A DNA stretch of 64,000 bases from JANQPA01 sp964628385 (GTDB lineage Bacteria; Bacteroidota; Bacteroidia; Chitinophagales; Saprospiraceae): contig CAZVOD010000008.1 of assembly GCA_964628385.1 (NCBI GenBank), positions 1-64,000 on the forward strand, given 5' to 3'. Position numbers and translations under genes: made by a program. Below the pieces are notes generated by a model. The model was given only the letters and a program-made list of their open reading frames with translations, was not told the DNA's origin and searched no databases. Positions 25,252 through 34,199 of this stretch are shown piece after piece (the stretch's first letter is position 1; each line of letters begins with the position of its first letter).

Positions 25252-27189
25252 CTAAAAGCTGATAATGCCAGCTTTCCTAGCCGGTATAGTTACCTGGATC
25301 TTTTTATTTTCTAAATTATCTACTTCAAATTCACTCAGTAAATCTCTGTAAGTTGACGCTGTTTTTACAGGTATTTCAAGGCTTTGCTCTCGCTTAGAGG
25401 TGTTAAAAACCGCAATAACTTCTTTACCATCATTAAATCTGGAGTAGGCAAGAATTTCATTGGCATCATCCACAATCAGGTATTCCAACTCACCATTCGC
25501 CAGAACAGCATTAGACTTACGGATTTGGATCAATCGCTGCATAAACTGGAACATGGAAGAATCGAATTGGACTTCATCTATTGGCCGGTCTTTTCCTAAA
25601 GGATGATATCGTTCTGAGTCAAAATCGTAGTCTGGCCATATCAAAGGCTTGCGGCAATCGGGATCATCAGCTCCCCACATGCCCATTTCGTCACCGTTCC
25701 AGATATGTGGCGCGCCGATGTAGGTAAATTGTTGAACTAGAAGTAAGGCCAGGGTCTCGTAGGTTTGATTATCCGGCTTAGATATCTTGTAATTGCTGTC
25801 TTCCGTTGGTTTTACCTGATACTTGTATTTATTGTCGTTGTTGAATAGAGAAGTAGCCACTCTGGGGGCATCATGGCTGGATACCAGGTTCATCATGGTA
25901 TAATTACTCTGTGGACGTAGGTTGGCCTCATGGGCTTTTAGGCTATCCACAAATTCAGAGACAGGTATTTTTTCTGGTGCTTGTGCAAAAAAGCGCCTGG
26001 CAGCTTGGTACCAGCGATAGTTCATAACAGCATCAAAAACATCACCTTCCAAAAACGGTTTGGGGTCCAAAAGTTTATCCGGCCATTCCTCCCACCAAAT
26101 TTCTCCCAAAAGATAAGCTTGTGGATTGATTTTGCGGACAAACTGCCGGTAGTCTCTCCAAAAGCCGAGTCCTATTTCTCCGGCAACATCCAGCCTGTAG
26201 CCATCTACTCCATCGGAAGGATTACCATCGTCATTGGGGTCCAGCCAACGCTTGCTGACCTCAAAAATATGCTGCCTGGCATTTTGACTACTCAAATTTC
26301 CTTCGTAAGCAGCAATCTTACCCTCATGGACAACAGTTTCCTGTATTTCAGGTAAGCTACTGATGTTGGCCCATCCTTTGTAAGCCAGTTCATTTTCAGC
26401 GGTAGTGGGATCATCAAATTTTTCAATAAAATACCAATCAGCGTAAGCGGAAGCCTGCCCTTTTTCCAAAAGGTCTTTGAACGCCCAGAATTGATTGCCG
26501 GTATGATTCCAAGAATAATCAAGGATGACCTTAATGCCGCGATTATGTAATTCCTCAATGACCTGAAGAAACATGCTATCGGCAGCAGTCATCTTCCAGG
26601 TGGCAGGATCATCGGGCGTTTCTTCAGCCATTATCTGAGCATCACCATCGGGGTCGGGACCAAAATTGCGGTCAATATGCCTCCAGTTACGGGCATCGTA
26701 TTTATGAAGGGAAGGAGCATCGTTTAGCGGATTAAAATAAACGGCAGTAATACCCAGTTCCTCGAGGTAGTCAATCTTATCCAGTACGCCCTGCAAGTCG
26801 CCACCGTATCTTCTAAGTTGTACCTTTTGTTCAAACTTATTAATAGGATGCTCTCCCCGGGCAAGCTTACCATCAAGCGCCCTAAAGTAAGGGTCAGGTT
26901 GATACCAGTCTTGTGTCCACGGTGTAATTGCCCAGGCTTCGGGGATGAAGCCTGGATAAGTACCTTCCATATCTTTTGGCCGAGGATCGTTAGCGGGATC
27001 TCCATTGCGAAAACGCTCCACAAAGATTTGATACCAGATAACCTCACTAGCCCATTCGGGTACAGCCTCGAGTTGTTCTTCACTCAATGATGGATCGGTA
27101 GTAGAGTCCGGATTGGCCGTTTCTTTGTTACAGGACATGATCACTACAAAAGAAAAGACCAGGATAAAAAGAGGATAGAGCTGCTTCAT
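25252..27189 (-). CDS. GH13 alpha-amylase-family lipoprotein
   Basis: A 645-residue glycoside hydrolase acting on alpha-glucans. The signal peptide ends in a lipobox (VVIMSCN, Cys20), so it is anchored in a membrane facing the periplasm or surface. The (beta/alpha)8 catalytic motifs are complete: NPLNDAPSLHKYDA, DYSWNHTGNQF, the nucleophile Asp in DGYRLDVAGEIG (~330), the acid/base Glu in LGEIWWE (~366), and the transition-state Asp in VSSHDAPR (~437). The closest types are neopullulanase or cyclomaltodextrinase-like enzymes. The ~75-residue C-terminal beta domain is present. No SusC/D genes are in the window. Confidence 0.92.
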   Translation of the reverse strand: MKQLYPLFILVFSFVVIMSCNKETANPDSTTDPSLSEEQLEAVPEWASEVIWYQIFVERFRNGDPANDPRPKDMEGTYPGFIPEAWAITPWTQDWYQPDPYFRALDGKLARGEHPINKFEQKVQLRRYGGDLQGVLDKIDYLEELGITAVYFNPLNDAPSLHKYDARNWRHIDRNFGPDPDGDAQIMAEETPDDPATWKMTAADSMFLQVIEELHNRGIKVILDYSWNHTGNQFWAFKDLLEKGQASAYADWYFIEKFDDPTTAENELAYKGWANISSLPEIQETVVHEGKIAAYEGNLSSQNARQHIFEVSKRWLDPNDDGNPSDGVDGYRLDVAGEIGLGFWRDYRQFVRKINPQAYLLGEIWWEEWPDKLLDPKPFLEGDVFDAVMNYRWYQAARRFFAQAPEKIPVSEFVDSLKAHEANLRPQSNYTMMNLVSSHDAPRVATSLFNNDNKYKYQVKPTEDSNYKISKPDNQTYETLALLLVQQFTYIGAPHIWNGDEMGMWGADDPDCRKPLIWPDYDFDSERYHPLGKDRPIDEVQFDSSMFQFMQRLIQIRKSNAVLANGELEYLIVDDANEILAYSRFNDGKEVIAVFNTSKREQSLEIPVKTASTYRDLLSEFEVDNLENKKIQVTIPARKAGIISF

Positions 27190-27284
27190 GATATTTGGCT
27201 TTGTTTGAAGATCAGCTCTAATTTACTTAATAGCAGATAAATAACCCTTTGGCTTAAGGATTATTTTCTCAATATGTGGTATTC

Positions 27285-27547
27285 TCATCCCTGAATGATT
27301 ATCCTGGCTTCGTATAAATCAGGGTCAAAAAAGAGATATAACTTGCCGGTATCTCCCCACATCAGGTCAGGATGATCATCGTGTTGATGCCAATTGGCGT
27401 ATCTGGACAATTTGCTGGCATTAAAATCATTTTTTAGAATAGAAGCTTCCTTAAAGATTTGGCAGATGCATTCCGTTGGTCTGCCCGATGCTGATCTGAG
27501 GTAGGTTGCATCTGCTTCAAAGTAAGGGTAACCCTCAAAGTGAGTGC
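27285..27547 (-). pseudogene. C-terminal fragment of a DUF1963 (YwqG-like) protein
   Basis: An open minus-strand frame of ~85 codons without a start reads FEGYPYFEAD, later LMWGDTGKLYLFFDPDLYEA, ending at a TGA at 27285-27287. MWGDxGxLYF is the recognisable core of the DUF1963/YwqG family, whose function is unknown. The frame begins right at the dinB-like stop, so the 5' part has been lost. The match rests on a short motif. Confidence 0.45.
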
Positions 27548-27548
27548 T

Positions 27549-28118
27549 TTATCCCAGCATCTTTCTAACCAAGACAATTTGGCCAAAATGCCTGAAATTA
27601 TGAGTTAAGCCCATATGACATAGCATCCAGCCGCGTGTTTTTCCTACATAATGAGGAATTACCCAGTGAGCCTTGTCCGAAGCCAGTCCCTCTTCGATGA
27701 CAACACGAAGCACTGTAGCTTCATCCAATACTTCATCGAGCTTTGACTCATCGAGCTGCTCCAATTCTTTGACGGTGCGTTGGCCTACCTCAAGAAAATA
27801 TTCAAGAACCGCGTAAACGTCTATTTGCTCGGCCAGTTCGATGACTTCTTCGTCGGTCATACTTGTACCATAATGCCTCACCGGCGCATTTAATTTACTG
27901 TGCCAATCATCGGAGTAAAGCTGCTCTTTTTCCCAAACAAAACGGCTAAGTCCCATATCTTCCACTCTAGACATATGCCATAACAACCAAATGATAGGTT
28001 GGGTGCCGGGTGCCGGCCGCTGTCGAAAAGATATTTCGGGTAATTGCTTGCCAAGGCCGGGTAAAAAGCTTTGATGGATATAGCTGTGTCGCTGCTGGAA
28101 AAAAGTTTTGACATTCAT
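27549..28118 (-). CDS. DinB-superfamily protein
   Basis: A 189-residue four-helix-bundle protein. Metal-ligand His residues occur at the expected places: WLLWHMSRVEDMG (~residue 48), and the C-terminal HMGLTHNFRHFGQIVLVRKML. The family includes thiol S-transferases (bacillithiol- or mycothiol-dependent) and proteins of unknown role; which applies here is not clear. It seems to be a single-gene unit. The upstream 200 bp carry a degenerate copy of a short repeat element, the downstream side a gene fragment. Confidence 0.78.
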   Translation of the reverse strand: MNVKTFFQQRHSYIHQSFLPGLGKQLPEISFRQRPAPGTQPIIWLLWHMSRVEDMGLSRFVWEKEQLYSDDWHSKLNAPVRHYGTSMTDEEVIELAEQIDVYAVLEYFLEVGQRTVKELEQLDESKLDEVLDEATVLRVVIEEGLASDKAHWVIPHYVGKTRGWMLCHMGLTHNFRHFGQIVLVRKMLG

Positions 28119-28168
28119 CGCCTGATATTTTTTTTTAGTTTTTTATTGTTAATGAGCAAGTGAAAAAC

Positions 28169-28325
28169 GTCTTAAGGATCTGCTTTTGCAATCAAAAACG
28201 GTCAGGCACTAGTTCTCCGGCAGTCATTTTGGAGTAGCAAAGCCGCGCTATGGTACTCCAAAAAGATGAAGGGAGCGCCTGATTTATAATCATTTACAGG
28301 CCAAAGGGTAAAGTCCAAACAGGCT
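28169..28325. mobile_element. Degenerate copy of inverted-repeat element (family 1)
   Basis: The stretch ATTTACAGGCCAAAGGGT to AAACAGGCT (28292-28325) matches the right end of the element at 54255-54443 at about 29 of 34 positions. The middle (AGCAAAGCCGCGCTATGG) and left part (GTCT..GGA..TGCTTTTG) match more loosely. The centre also forms a 10-bp hairpin (TTTTGGAGTA / TACTCCAAAA). The termini have lost the canonical TAAGAGCGTG. Confidence 0.45.
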
Positions 28326-28336
28326 AAAAAGTCCTG

Positions 28337-28996
28337 TTATTTCTTTTTTCCAATATAAACAGCATATTCCCAAACACCTCCGTAAGCAGATTTTACCTCG
28401 GCCACCTGAGTATTAAATACTTCTTTCAATACAGGCATGATATGACCATCCATGCGCACATGGTGGTTAGACATATGCTTTTTGAACCAGAAGCGCTTGG
28501 AGTCGTGAAAATCGGCAAAAGCTATAACTCCACCGGAGTTTAGGTCCTTAGGAGCATGCCGTACAATAGCTTCCCAATGTGGATTGATCATGGTTAGGAC
28601 ATAAGCACATACAATAGCATCATAGCTTTCAGGCATAGGCGGCTGATCAGGGCCATAAGGCTGTTGTAAAAGCGTCACGCGATCTTCAAAAGCCCTGGTA
28701 TTTTTTTTGGATAGATTGATCATATCTTCAGAAACATCCAGTCCGGTTAGTTGAGCATTGGGAAAAGCTTTGGCCAGTTGCTTCAGGTTATAACCGGTGC
28801 CACAGCCGATTTCCAAAATCTTGAAGTTGGCATTGCGATCAAAAGGCAGAATATCGATGAGTTTCAATCGGCCAAAAAGAAAAGACCAACGCGTGGCATC
28901 ATAGATTTTTGATTGAAGCTTATAATAATTTTGAATGTTATTGGCTTGTTCTTTTTCACTGGCCGTTTTGACCAGTGGTTTATGCTTTTCGCTCAT
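28337..28996 (-). CDS. btaB: SAM-dependent N-methyltransferase, probable BtaB (betaine lipid synthesis)
   Basis: A 219-residue class I methyltransferase. Motif I is ILEIGCGTGYNLKQL (~residue 62), with an acidic residue closing strand 2 in LTGLDVSEDMINLSKK. Its length and its position 34 bp downstream of a btaA-like gene, same strand, indicate BtaB, which trimethylates diacylglyceryl-homoserine to the betaine lipid DGTS. Alone, the sequence would fit a UbiE-like generic methyltransferase; the assignment rests on context. No membrane segment is seen. Confidence 0.78.
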   Translation of the reverse strand: MSEKHKPLVKTASEKEQANNIQNYYKLQSKIYDATRWSFLFGRLKLIDILPFDRNANFKILEIGCGTGYNLKQLAKAFPNAQLTGLDVSEDMINLSKKNTRAFEDRVTLLQQPYGPDQPPMPESYDAIVCAYVLTMINPHWEAIVRHAPKDLNSGGVIAFADFHDSKRFWFKKHMSNHHVRMDGHIMPVLKEVFNTQVAEVKSAYGGVWEYAVYIGKKK

Positions 28997-29030
28997 TAAA
29001 AATAATTTTTGTTTGTTTTTTCAAAGTGCA

Positions 29031-30191
29031 TTATCTGACTGTAGCCAAATACACACTTGCATAGGTACCCACGCGATCTTCCTGATGGGTAGAAACAGTA
29101 AGGTCTTTCTCAAACTCTACCGCCTCCGTAACGAATTTCGGGAAGAAATCCACCTCGGATGCCGCGGACCTCAAGAGAATGCGCGTTCCCGGCCTACTAT
29201 TCTCCAAAATCAGATGCCATTCCTCTTTCAGAGCGGGTACATCATTGGAGGCCAACCAATCCTGGTGATCTAGTAAAATATAGTGAGAGTACTTACCTGG
29301 GTTTTGCTTTAAAAAATCGCTGATGGTATTATTGTGGGTGTGAATCTTATTGACATTTTGCTGCAGGTGCTCAAAATGATCTTCCTTTAAATATTCCGGG
29401 CAGCACTCTTTGGAATAATTGCCATCCAGGTAAACTTTATAGAAATAATTTTCCTGAATGGGAAGCCTGGTGAATACTTTGCGCAAACATTCCCGAATGA
29501 ATCCCATGGCTCCGGTCTCATATTTTTCCATAAACAATTCTTGTTGGCTTCTGGGAACTCCCAGCAAGCACATGGTAATATGACGGTTAAGGAACCATTC
29601 CACTAATTTATTCAAAAAGCGTTCTTCAACATTAAAATAGGCTTCTCTTTGCTCCTCCATATTGCGGGCGGCGAAAAGCTTTTTAATATTTTTATGTAAA
29701 TTCTTTTGTGATTTCAAATAACGAGTGGCCAACCATGCAAAAGAGCCGGAGGTACCATAGTAATAAAACGTTTTTCTCGGGCCCTTACCATTGAAAAAAT
29801 GCAGGTTTTGCGCCCAGTAATGTCTCGCATAATCCGGTAGGCTCTTAGAAAGACGATTTTGGTACAGCTGTTTTATATCGGAGTGCTTACCGTCTCCAAA
29901 CAATTTGAATAAGGTTGGAAAATCTGAATTGAGTAAAGCCGAGCGCTTGAGCTCCATCAAGGCATTCTGCCTGGGATTCATGTCAATGCAATTGATAGCA
30001 GCCGGGTTGTCCAGCATATAGTCCAGCGCATTACAGCCAGCACTTGTAATCATTACCACTTCACTATCATCCTGAAGTTGTAGAAGTTGACGATCACACC
30101 GAGGATCTTCCCAGCAGGTATTATAAACCAGATTGTTCGTATGAACCTTTTTAAAAACCCAATCTCTAAATCTATTCACTTCTTTTACCAT
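29031..30191 (-). CDS. btaA: S-adenosylmethionine:diacylglycerol 3-amino-3-carboxypropyltransferase (BtaA, DUF3419)
   Basis: Catalyses the first step of betaine lipid synthesis: transfer of the aminocarboxypropyl group of SAM to diacylglycerol. At 386 residues it has the family length. Diagnostic stretches: NNLVYNTCWEDPRCDRQLLQ (~19-38), VMITSAGCNALDYML (~46-60), INCIDMNPRQNALMELK (~66-82, nucleotide-binding), and HYILLDHQDWL near 320. It is first in a two-gene operon with the BtaB-like methyltransferase. DGTS lets membranes replace phospholipid when phosphorus is scarce. Confidence 0.88.
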   Translation of the reverse strand: MVKEVNRFRDWVFKKVHTNNLVYNTCWEDPRCDRQLLQLQDDSEVVMITSAGCNALDYMLDNPAAINCIDMNPRQNALMELKRSALLNSDFPTLFKLFGDGKHSDIKQLYQNRLSKSLPDYARHYWAQNLHFFNGKGPRKTFYYYGTSGSFAWLATRYLKSQKNLHKNIKKLFAARNMEEQREAYFNVEERFLNKLVEWFLNRHITMCLLGVPRSQQELFMEKYETGAMGFIRECLRKVFTRLPIQENYFYKVYLDGNYSKECCPEYLKEDHFEHLQQNVNKIHTHNNTISDFLKQNPGKYSHYILLDHQDWLASNDVPALKEEWHLILENSRPGTRILLRSAASEVDFFPKFVTEAVEFEKDLTVSTHQEDRVGTYASVYLATVR

Positions 30192-30307
30192 GATATCTTT
30201 ATTAACAAATAGGCGATTTCAAAAATAGTATTAGGGGTTCAACCCAAATGATTGTATCCTACTCTTTTTTTACTAAAATTAGTCAAAGTTACAAAAAAGA
30301 AGTAAAA

Positions 30308-32371
30308 TTAAACTTTTTCCGGACTTTCCTTTAAGAGTTTGTAAGTGGCTACTTGTGCCCTTATTTTCTCTTCATCGGGTTTGGGGATTTTATAAGGGTT
30401 GCTTTGGCTCGTATTTATCCGTCGGGCCTTTGTATTATCTTTCAGTTGTAAATCGATGATAGAACGTATTTCCTGGTAAATGGCAGCATCATAAATGGGA
30501 ATAACCACTTCAATACGCCTGTCCAGGTTTCTTGTCATCCAGTCAGCAGATGCTATATACATGATCTCCTTGCCACCGTTAGCGAAAATGTAAACTCTGG
30601 CGTGTTCCAGGAATCGGTCTACAATGCTAATGGCTGTTATGTTTTCGCTCATCCCTTCCACTCCGGGTATTAAACAACAAATGCCCCGAACGATAAGCTT
30701 GATCTTTACGCCGGCTTGGCTGGCTTTGTACAATTGATTGATCATTTCTGTATCTTCTAGGCTATTCATTTTCAGGATCATGTAGGCATCCTTACCCCTT
30801 CTGGCATTATCCATTTCTTTATCGATGAGCTCTATCATAGTGGATCGGGTAGAAAAAGGAGAGACTAGTAGGTGTTTGGTGCGGGGAAATATGCTCTTAC
30901 GCTGTAAGATGTCAAACACCTGCCCTAGTTCATCAGTTAGCTTGCTGTTGGTGGTTAGCAGCGCATGGTCGCAGTAAAGTCTGGCTGTTTTTTCATTAAA
31001 ATTACCCGTTCCTAGGTAGGCATATTTCAGTGTTCCTGCTTCCGTTTTTTTGGTGATTAACAGTATTTTTGAATGTACTTTTATCCCCGGATAACTGTAC
31101 AAAACAGTCCCTCCGGCTTTAGAAAGCTGATCACCCCAGTACAAATTGGCGGCTTCATCAAATCTCGCTTTGGCCTCGATAAATGCCACTACTTCCTTTC
31201 CTTGATTCAATGCTTCCAAAAGAGCTGTCACCACCGCTGATTTGGAGGCTACCCGGTACAAAGTGATCTTTATAGAGTTGACTTTAGGGTCACGGGCGGC
31301 TTCTAGGATCATTTGTGGTACGTATTCATATTTTTGATAGGGAAAATGCAGCATAACATCCTGTTGCTCCAGGACTTTCAGAATGGAATCTGCATCTTCC
31401 AGCTCAGGGTGGGACAGAGGCGGTAAAGACTCATCGTGGAAATCCGGATCATCAGCAGGGTCCGGGAAGCCAAAAAAGTCATTGAAATTATGATAACGAG
31501 CCCCCGGCACTAGATCTGATTTTTTAAGGAAAAATATGGCCTTGATCTTGGCTACCAGGTCAGTATTCATTTCACTATCGTAAAGAAAACGAGTGGGTAA
31601 CCCTATATTGCGCTCATCCAGGCTCTTTTTAATTTTTTCAACTAAATCCCCTGAATATTCATCGTCAATATAAAGCTCAGCATCTCTGGATACTTTGATA
31701 GCATAAGCATTAATGACATCCTCTTCGACTACCTTTCTCAGGTTATACCGAATGATATCGTCCAGAAAGCTAATATAATACTGGCCTTCAGCACCAGGGA
31801 GGCTAATAAACCGGGGTAGATCTTCTGAAGGAATCTCCAGTAAAGCTAATTTCTCTTCATTCTTTAGCTGTATAATAAAATAAAGCGCTCTGTTTTTCAA
31901 AAAGGGGGGCGGAGCATCTTCCAAAAGATATTGTACCGGCCTTAACCGGGGCAGAATGTCAGTTTGAAAATACGCTGTGACAAATTGCTTTTGAAGTTTG
32001 GAGTAGGATAATTCATCTACCAGGAAAATGTTGTTCTTTCGAAGTTCTGGTAATATTTCACCCCTAAAAATAGCGCCAAATTCTGCTTGTTGTTTTTGGA
32101 CAATCTTTCTGATCTCTTTTAGCTCTTTTTTGGGCTTTATATCCAGCAACTCCTTGCGCGTTTCCTTTTTTAACTCTTTGAACGAACGCAAAGAGGCCAC
32201 TCTGACCCGGAAAAATTCATCCAGGTTGGAGCTGTATATAGCTAGAAATTTGATTCGTTCATACAGTGGCACTGTTTTATCCTTGGCTTCCTGCAGTACC
32301 CTGTGATTAAAAGAAAGCCAGCTGATATCTCTTTTGATGTGTTCAAATTTCTCCATTTCTTCTGTTAACAC
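30308..32371 (-). CDS. ppk1: Polyphosphate kinase 1
   Basis: Reversibly polymerises the terminal phosphate of ATP into polyphosphate. At 687 residues it has full length with all four domains: N domain (RDISWLSFNHRVLQEA at the start), head domain, and two PLD-like catalytic domains. The autophosphorylated His lies in GIKVHSKILLI (~residue 430) and the second catalytic region in GTGNFNEKTARLYCDHALL. ATG at 32371 or the in-frame ATG at 32356 are both possible starts. It lies 116 bp upstream of btaA on the same strand, so phosphate storage and phosphate sparing genes are neighbours. Confidence 0.96.
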   Translation of the reverse strand: MLTEEMEKFEHIKRDISWLSFNHRVLQEAKDKTVPLYERIKFLAIYSSNLDEFFRVRVASLRSFKELKKETRKELLDIKPKKELKEIRKIVQKQQAEFGAIFRGEILPELRKNNIFLVDELSYSKLQKQFVTAYFQTDILPRLRPVQYLLEDAPPPFLKNRALYFIIQLKNEEKLALLEIPSEDLPRFISLPGAEGQYYISFLDDIIRYNLRKVVEEDVINAYAIKVSRDAELYIDDEYSGDLVEKIKKSLDERNIGLPTRFLYDSEMNTDLVAKIKAIFFLKKSDLVPGARYHNFNDFFGFPDPADDPDFHDESLPPLSHPELEDADSILKVLEQQDVMLHFPYQKYEYVPQMILEAARDPKVNSIKITLYRVASKSAVVTALLEALNQGKEVVAFIEAKARFDEAANLYWGDQLSKAGGTVLYSYPGIKVHSKILLITKKTEAGTLKYAYLGTGNFNEKTARLYCDHALLTTNSKLTDELGQVFDILQRKSIFPRTKHLLVSPFSTRSTMIELIDKEMDNARRGKDAYMILKMNSLEDTEMINQLYKASQAGVKIKLIVRGICCLIPGVEGMSENITAISIVDRFLEHARVYIFANGGKEIMYIASADWMTRNLDRRIEVVIPIYDAAIYQEIRSIIDLQLKDNTKARRINTSQSNPYKIPKPDEEKIRAQVATYKLLKESPEKV

Positions 32372-32518
32372 ATATCCATAGCCAAGATTGGCGCATCTGA
32401 TATTAAAACAGGCAGAAATTAAGACTTTTAGGAATAAACCTGAAAGATAAGCTATAAAAAGATGAATAGAACGTGCTAGTTTTAAGAATTGAAGCCGAGG
32501 GGAAGGAAAATAATCCAG

Positions 32519-32956
32519 TTAGGCTATTTGTTGAAGGGGATTGGCGATATGTTCACCAATAAATTTGAGCATTTCTCTTTTAATGCTATCCCTAACCATT
32601 CTGAAATGATGAACTTTATCGGCCGGATTACCTTCGAACTCATCGAGATCTGGAAAAGAAATATGAAGGTGATTATCAAAACGCAAGGTAGATGGTATTT
32701 GATCTTTTACGCTTTCACAAACAGTGATAAGGTAATCAAAATGGATATCCTGTATGGCTGAGTACGACTTTGACATTTGGTTACTGATGTCGAGGTTGTC
32801 CTCAGCCATTACCATTATCGTGTATGGGTTAATACCTTCATTCGTCAGCCCTGCACTAAAGACATTGAATTGTCCTTCGGCATAAAAATTAAGATAACCT
32901 TCAGACAACTGGCTTCTGATCGAATTACTGGTACAAAGGACCAATATGTTTACCAT
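32519..32956 (-). CDS. Low-molecular-weight phosphatase fold, arsenate-reductase-like
   Basis: A ~145-residue protein with the P-loop CTSNSIRS (C-x5-R-S) at its N-terminus (Cys9 from the ATG at 32956) and the acid-loop FPDLDEFEG with the general-acid Asp near 105. The CxxNxxRSQ form and the Cys in VCESVKD (~80) are typical of ArsC-type arsenate reductases of the Trx-linked class rather than of tyrosine phosphatases; a redox Cys later in the chain is not evident. A TTG six bases upstream is the other start. It is upstream of ppk1 on the same strand (148-bp gap) and has an operator-like palindrome in front. Confidence 0.78.
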   Translation of the reverse strand: MVNILVLCTSNSIRSQLSEGYLNFYAEGQFNVFSAGLTNEGINPYTIMVMAEDNLDISNQMSKSYSAIQDIHFDYLITVCESVKDQIPSTLRFDNHLHISFPDLDEFEGNPADKVHHFRMVRDSIKREMLKFIGEHIANPLQQIA

Positions 32957-32973
32957 AAGCAACTAAACAAAAG

Positions 32974-32994
32974 TTTACGTTTTGTTAACGTAAA
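32974..32994 (-). promoter_or_regulatory. Operator-like palindrome upstream of the arsenate-reductase-like gene
   Basis: TTTACGTT, 5-base spacer, AACGTAAA: perfect 8-bp arms, ending 18 bases before the ATG. On the minus strand a TGTCTTTG, one base from the TAnnTTTG -7 consensus, lies just upstream at ~33001-33008, so the palindrome would cover the transcription start. This is where a repressor would bind; which one is unknown. Confidence 0.45.
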
Positions 32995-33050
32995 TATAAC
33001 ACAAAGACATAGTGTACAGTTACTTTTTCTGAACTTTTTCTACATTTTTT

Positions 33051-33884
33051 TTAAAAGCCACCGAAGCAGTCAGTACCCCTGTTGTTACTGCTACCAGAGT
33101 TCAATCTGAACGCTATCGAGATACCCGAAATAAAGTACCAGTCTTTGAAATCTCCTCCCCGGGAGTAAGTGACGTCTACTTCGGCTGTGCTGGGGTCGAT
33201 TTGTTTGTTACTCAAGCTAGCAGCCAGACGGCCATTACCTCTTAGTATTTCTCCGTAGTTGACTTCTGCACCTGACACATCATCAAGGTGATCTGTCAAT
33301 AATCTTCTGCCTCCTACTTCGATACCAATGGTAATTCGATTGTTAAGAGTCATTTTGGCGCCCATACCTATCGGGAACATAATCTGAGTGAGTTGATAAG
33401 GGGCTTCATATCCCGGTAATCCCTGGCCTTCAGTTCCCAGAGGTTGTAGGTCAACAAAAGTATCTTCAAATTCAGTTTGGGGGTTGAAGTTAAAAATACC
33501 TACTCCTCCGAAGAAATAGGGGACAAACTTAAAATCATCATCAACGGTGGCCATACCGTACAGGTTGAGTTCTCCCGCTAGACTAATCTCAAAGACATCT
33601 GAGCGAAAGCTCAGCTGGCGATCCGGATTAGAGCCAAACTGGTCATCTCCAATTACTTCTGCAAAATTGACGGATAACCTGGCACTCACCAGCCGATTGA
33701 TATCCAGCCTTGCCATACCGCCGTAGGCAATACCCAACTGATTAAGATAAAGGCCAAATTCACTTCTGGCCAGGTCTCCACTGTAGGCGGTGTAGCCCCC
33801 AAATACACCGACTTCTAAACGTTGCGCGCTCAAGGTATTTAGCCCCCAAAGCAACAGACATAAGCATAAAATTTTTTTCATCAC
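33051..33884 (-). CDS. Outer-membrane beta-barrel protein (DUF6089-like)
   Basis: A 277-residue protein with a signal peptide ending at LNTLSAQ, then alternating beta strands: VGVFGGYTAYSGDLA, ARLDINRLVSARLSVNFAEV, PYFFGGVGIFNFNPQ, and IGMGAKMTLNNRITIGIEVG. This is the pattern of small porin-like barrels common in Bacteroidota; NxxIGIExGxRxxxTDYLDDVSG-like segments are shared with DUF6089 proteins. The substrate or role is unknown. It has no obvious operon partner. Confidence 0.8.
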   Translation of the reverse strand: MMKKILCLCLLLWGLNTLSAQRLEVGVFGGYTAYSGDLARSEFGLYLNQLGIAYGGMARLDINRLVSARLSVNFAEVIGDDQFGSNPDRQLSFRSDVFEISLAGELNLYGMATVDDDFKFVPYFFGGVGIFNFNPQTEFEDTFVDLQPLGTEGQGLPGYEAPYQLTQIMFPIGMGAKMTLNNRITIGIEVGGRRLLTDHLDDVSGAEVNYGEILRGNGRLAASLSNKQIDPSTAEVDVTYSRGGDFKDWYFISGISIAFRLNSGSSNNRGTDCFGGF

Positions 33885-33958
33885 TTAATTTTTTAGGCAA
33901 TTAAAGAATGAGTTCTAATTGGCGGTCGTAGTTCTTACTTTAGTTGTACAGGTGTAAG

Positions 33959-34199
33959 ATTAGGAATGAGTCAATAATAGATTATACATCTTTACTGGTT
34001 CTTTTGTCGCCCAGTTTCGCCTGCCTGACGGCCGGCAGGTTAAAAAGCCTCGTCGACTTCAGAAAGAGGCCCCTTTTATCCCCTTTCTTCGTGTTGCATC
34101 GCCTACGCCCGCCTGCCGGCCGGCAGGTTTTTTGCCTCACTGAACAGCAAAACACCTGCGTAAATCTTGTACACTTTATTAATGCCCCATTCCTTAGTA
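33959..34199 (+). mobile_element. Short inverted-repeat element, family 2, copy A
   Basis: The core (AAGCCTCG to GCCTACGCCCGCCTG, about 34045-34113) is shared with the element at 44755-44975 in opposite orientation, with only a handful of differences. The edges look like terminal inverted repeats: TTAGGAATGAGTCAATAA on the left, and CTAAGGAATGGGGCATTAA read from the other end. Inside are GC-rich palindromes around GCCTGACGGCCGGCAGG. There is no reading frame, so it is probably a MITE-like passenger of an absent transposase. Confidence 0.7.
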
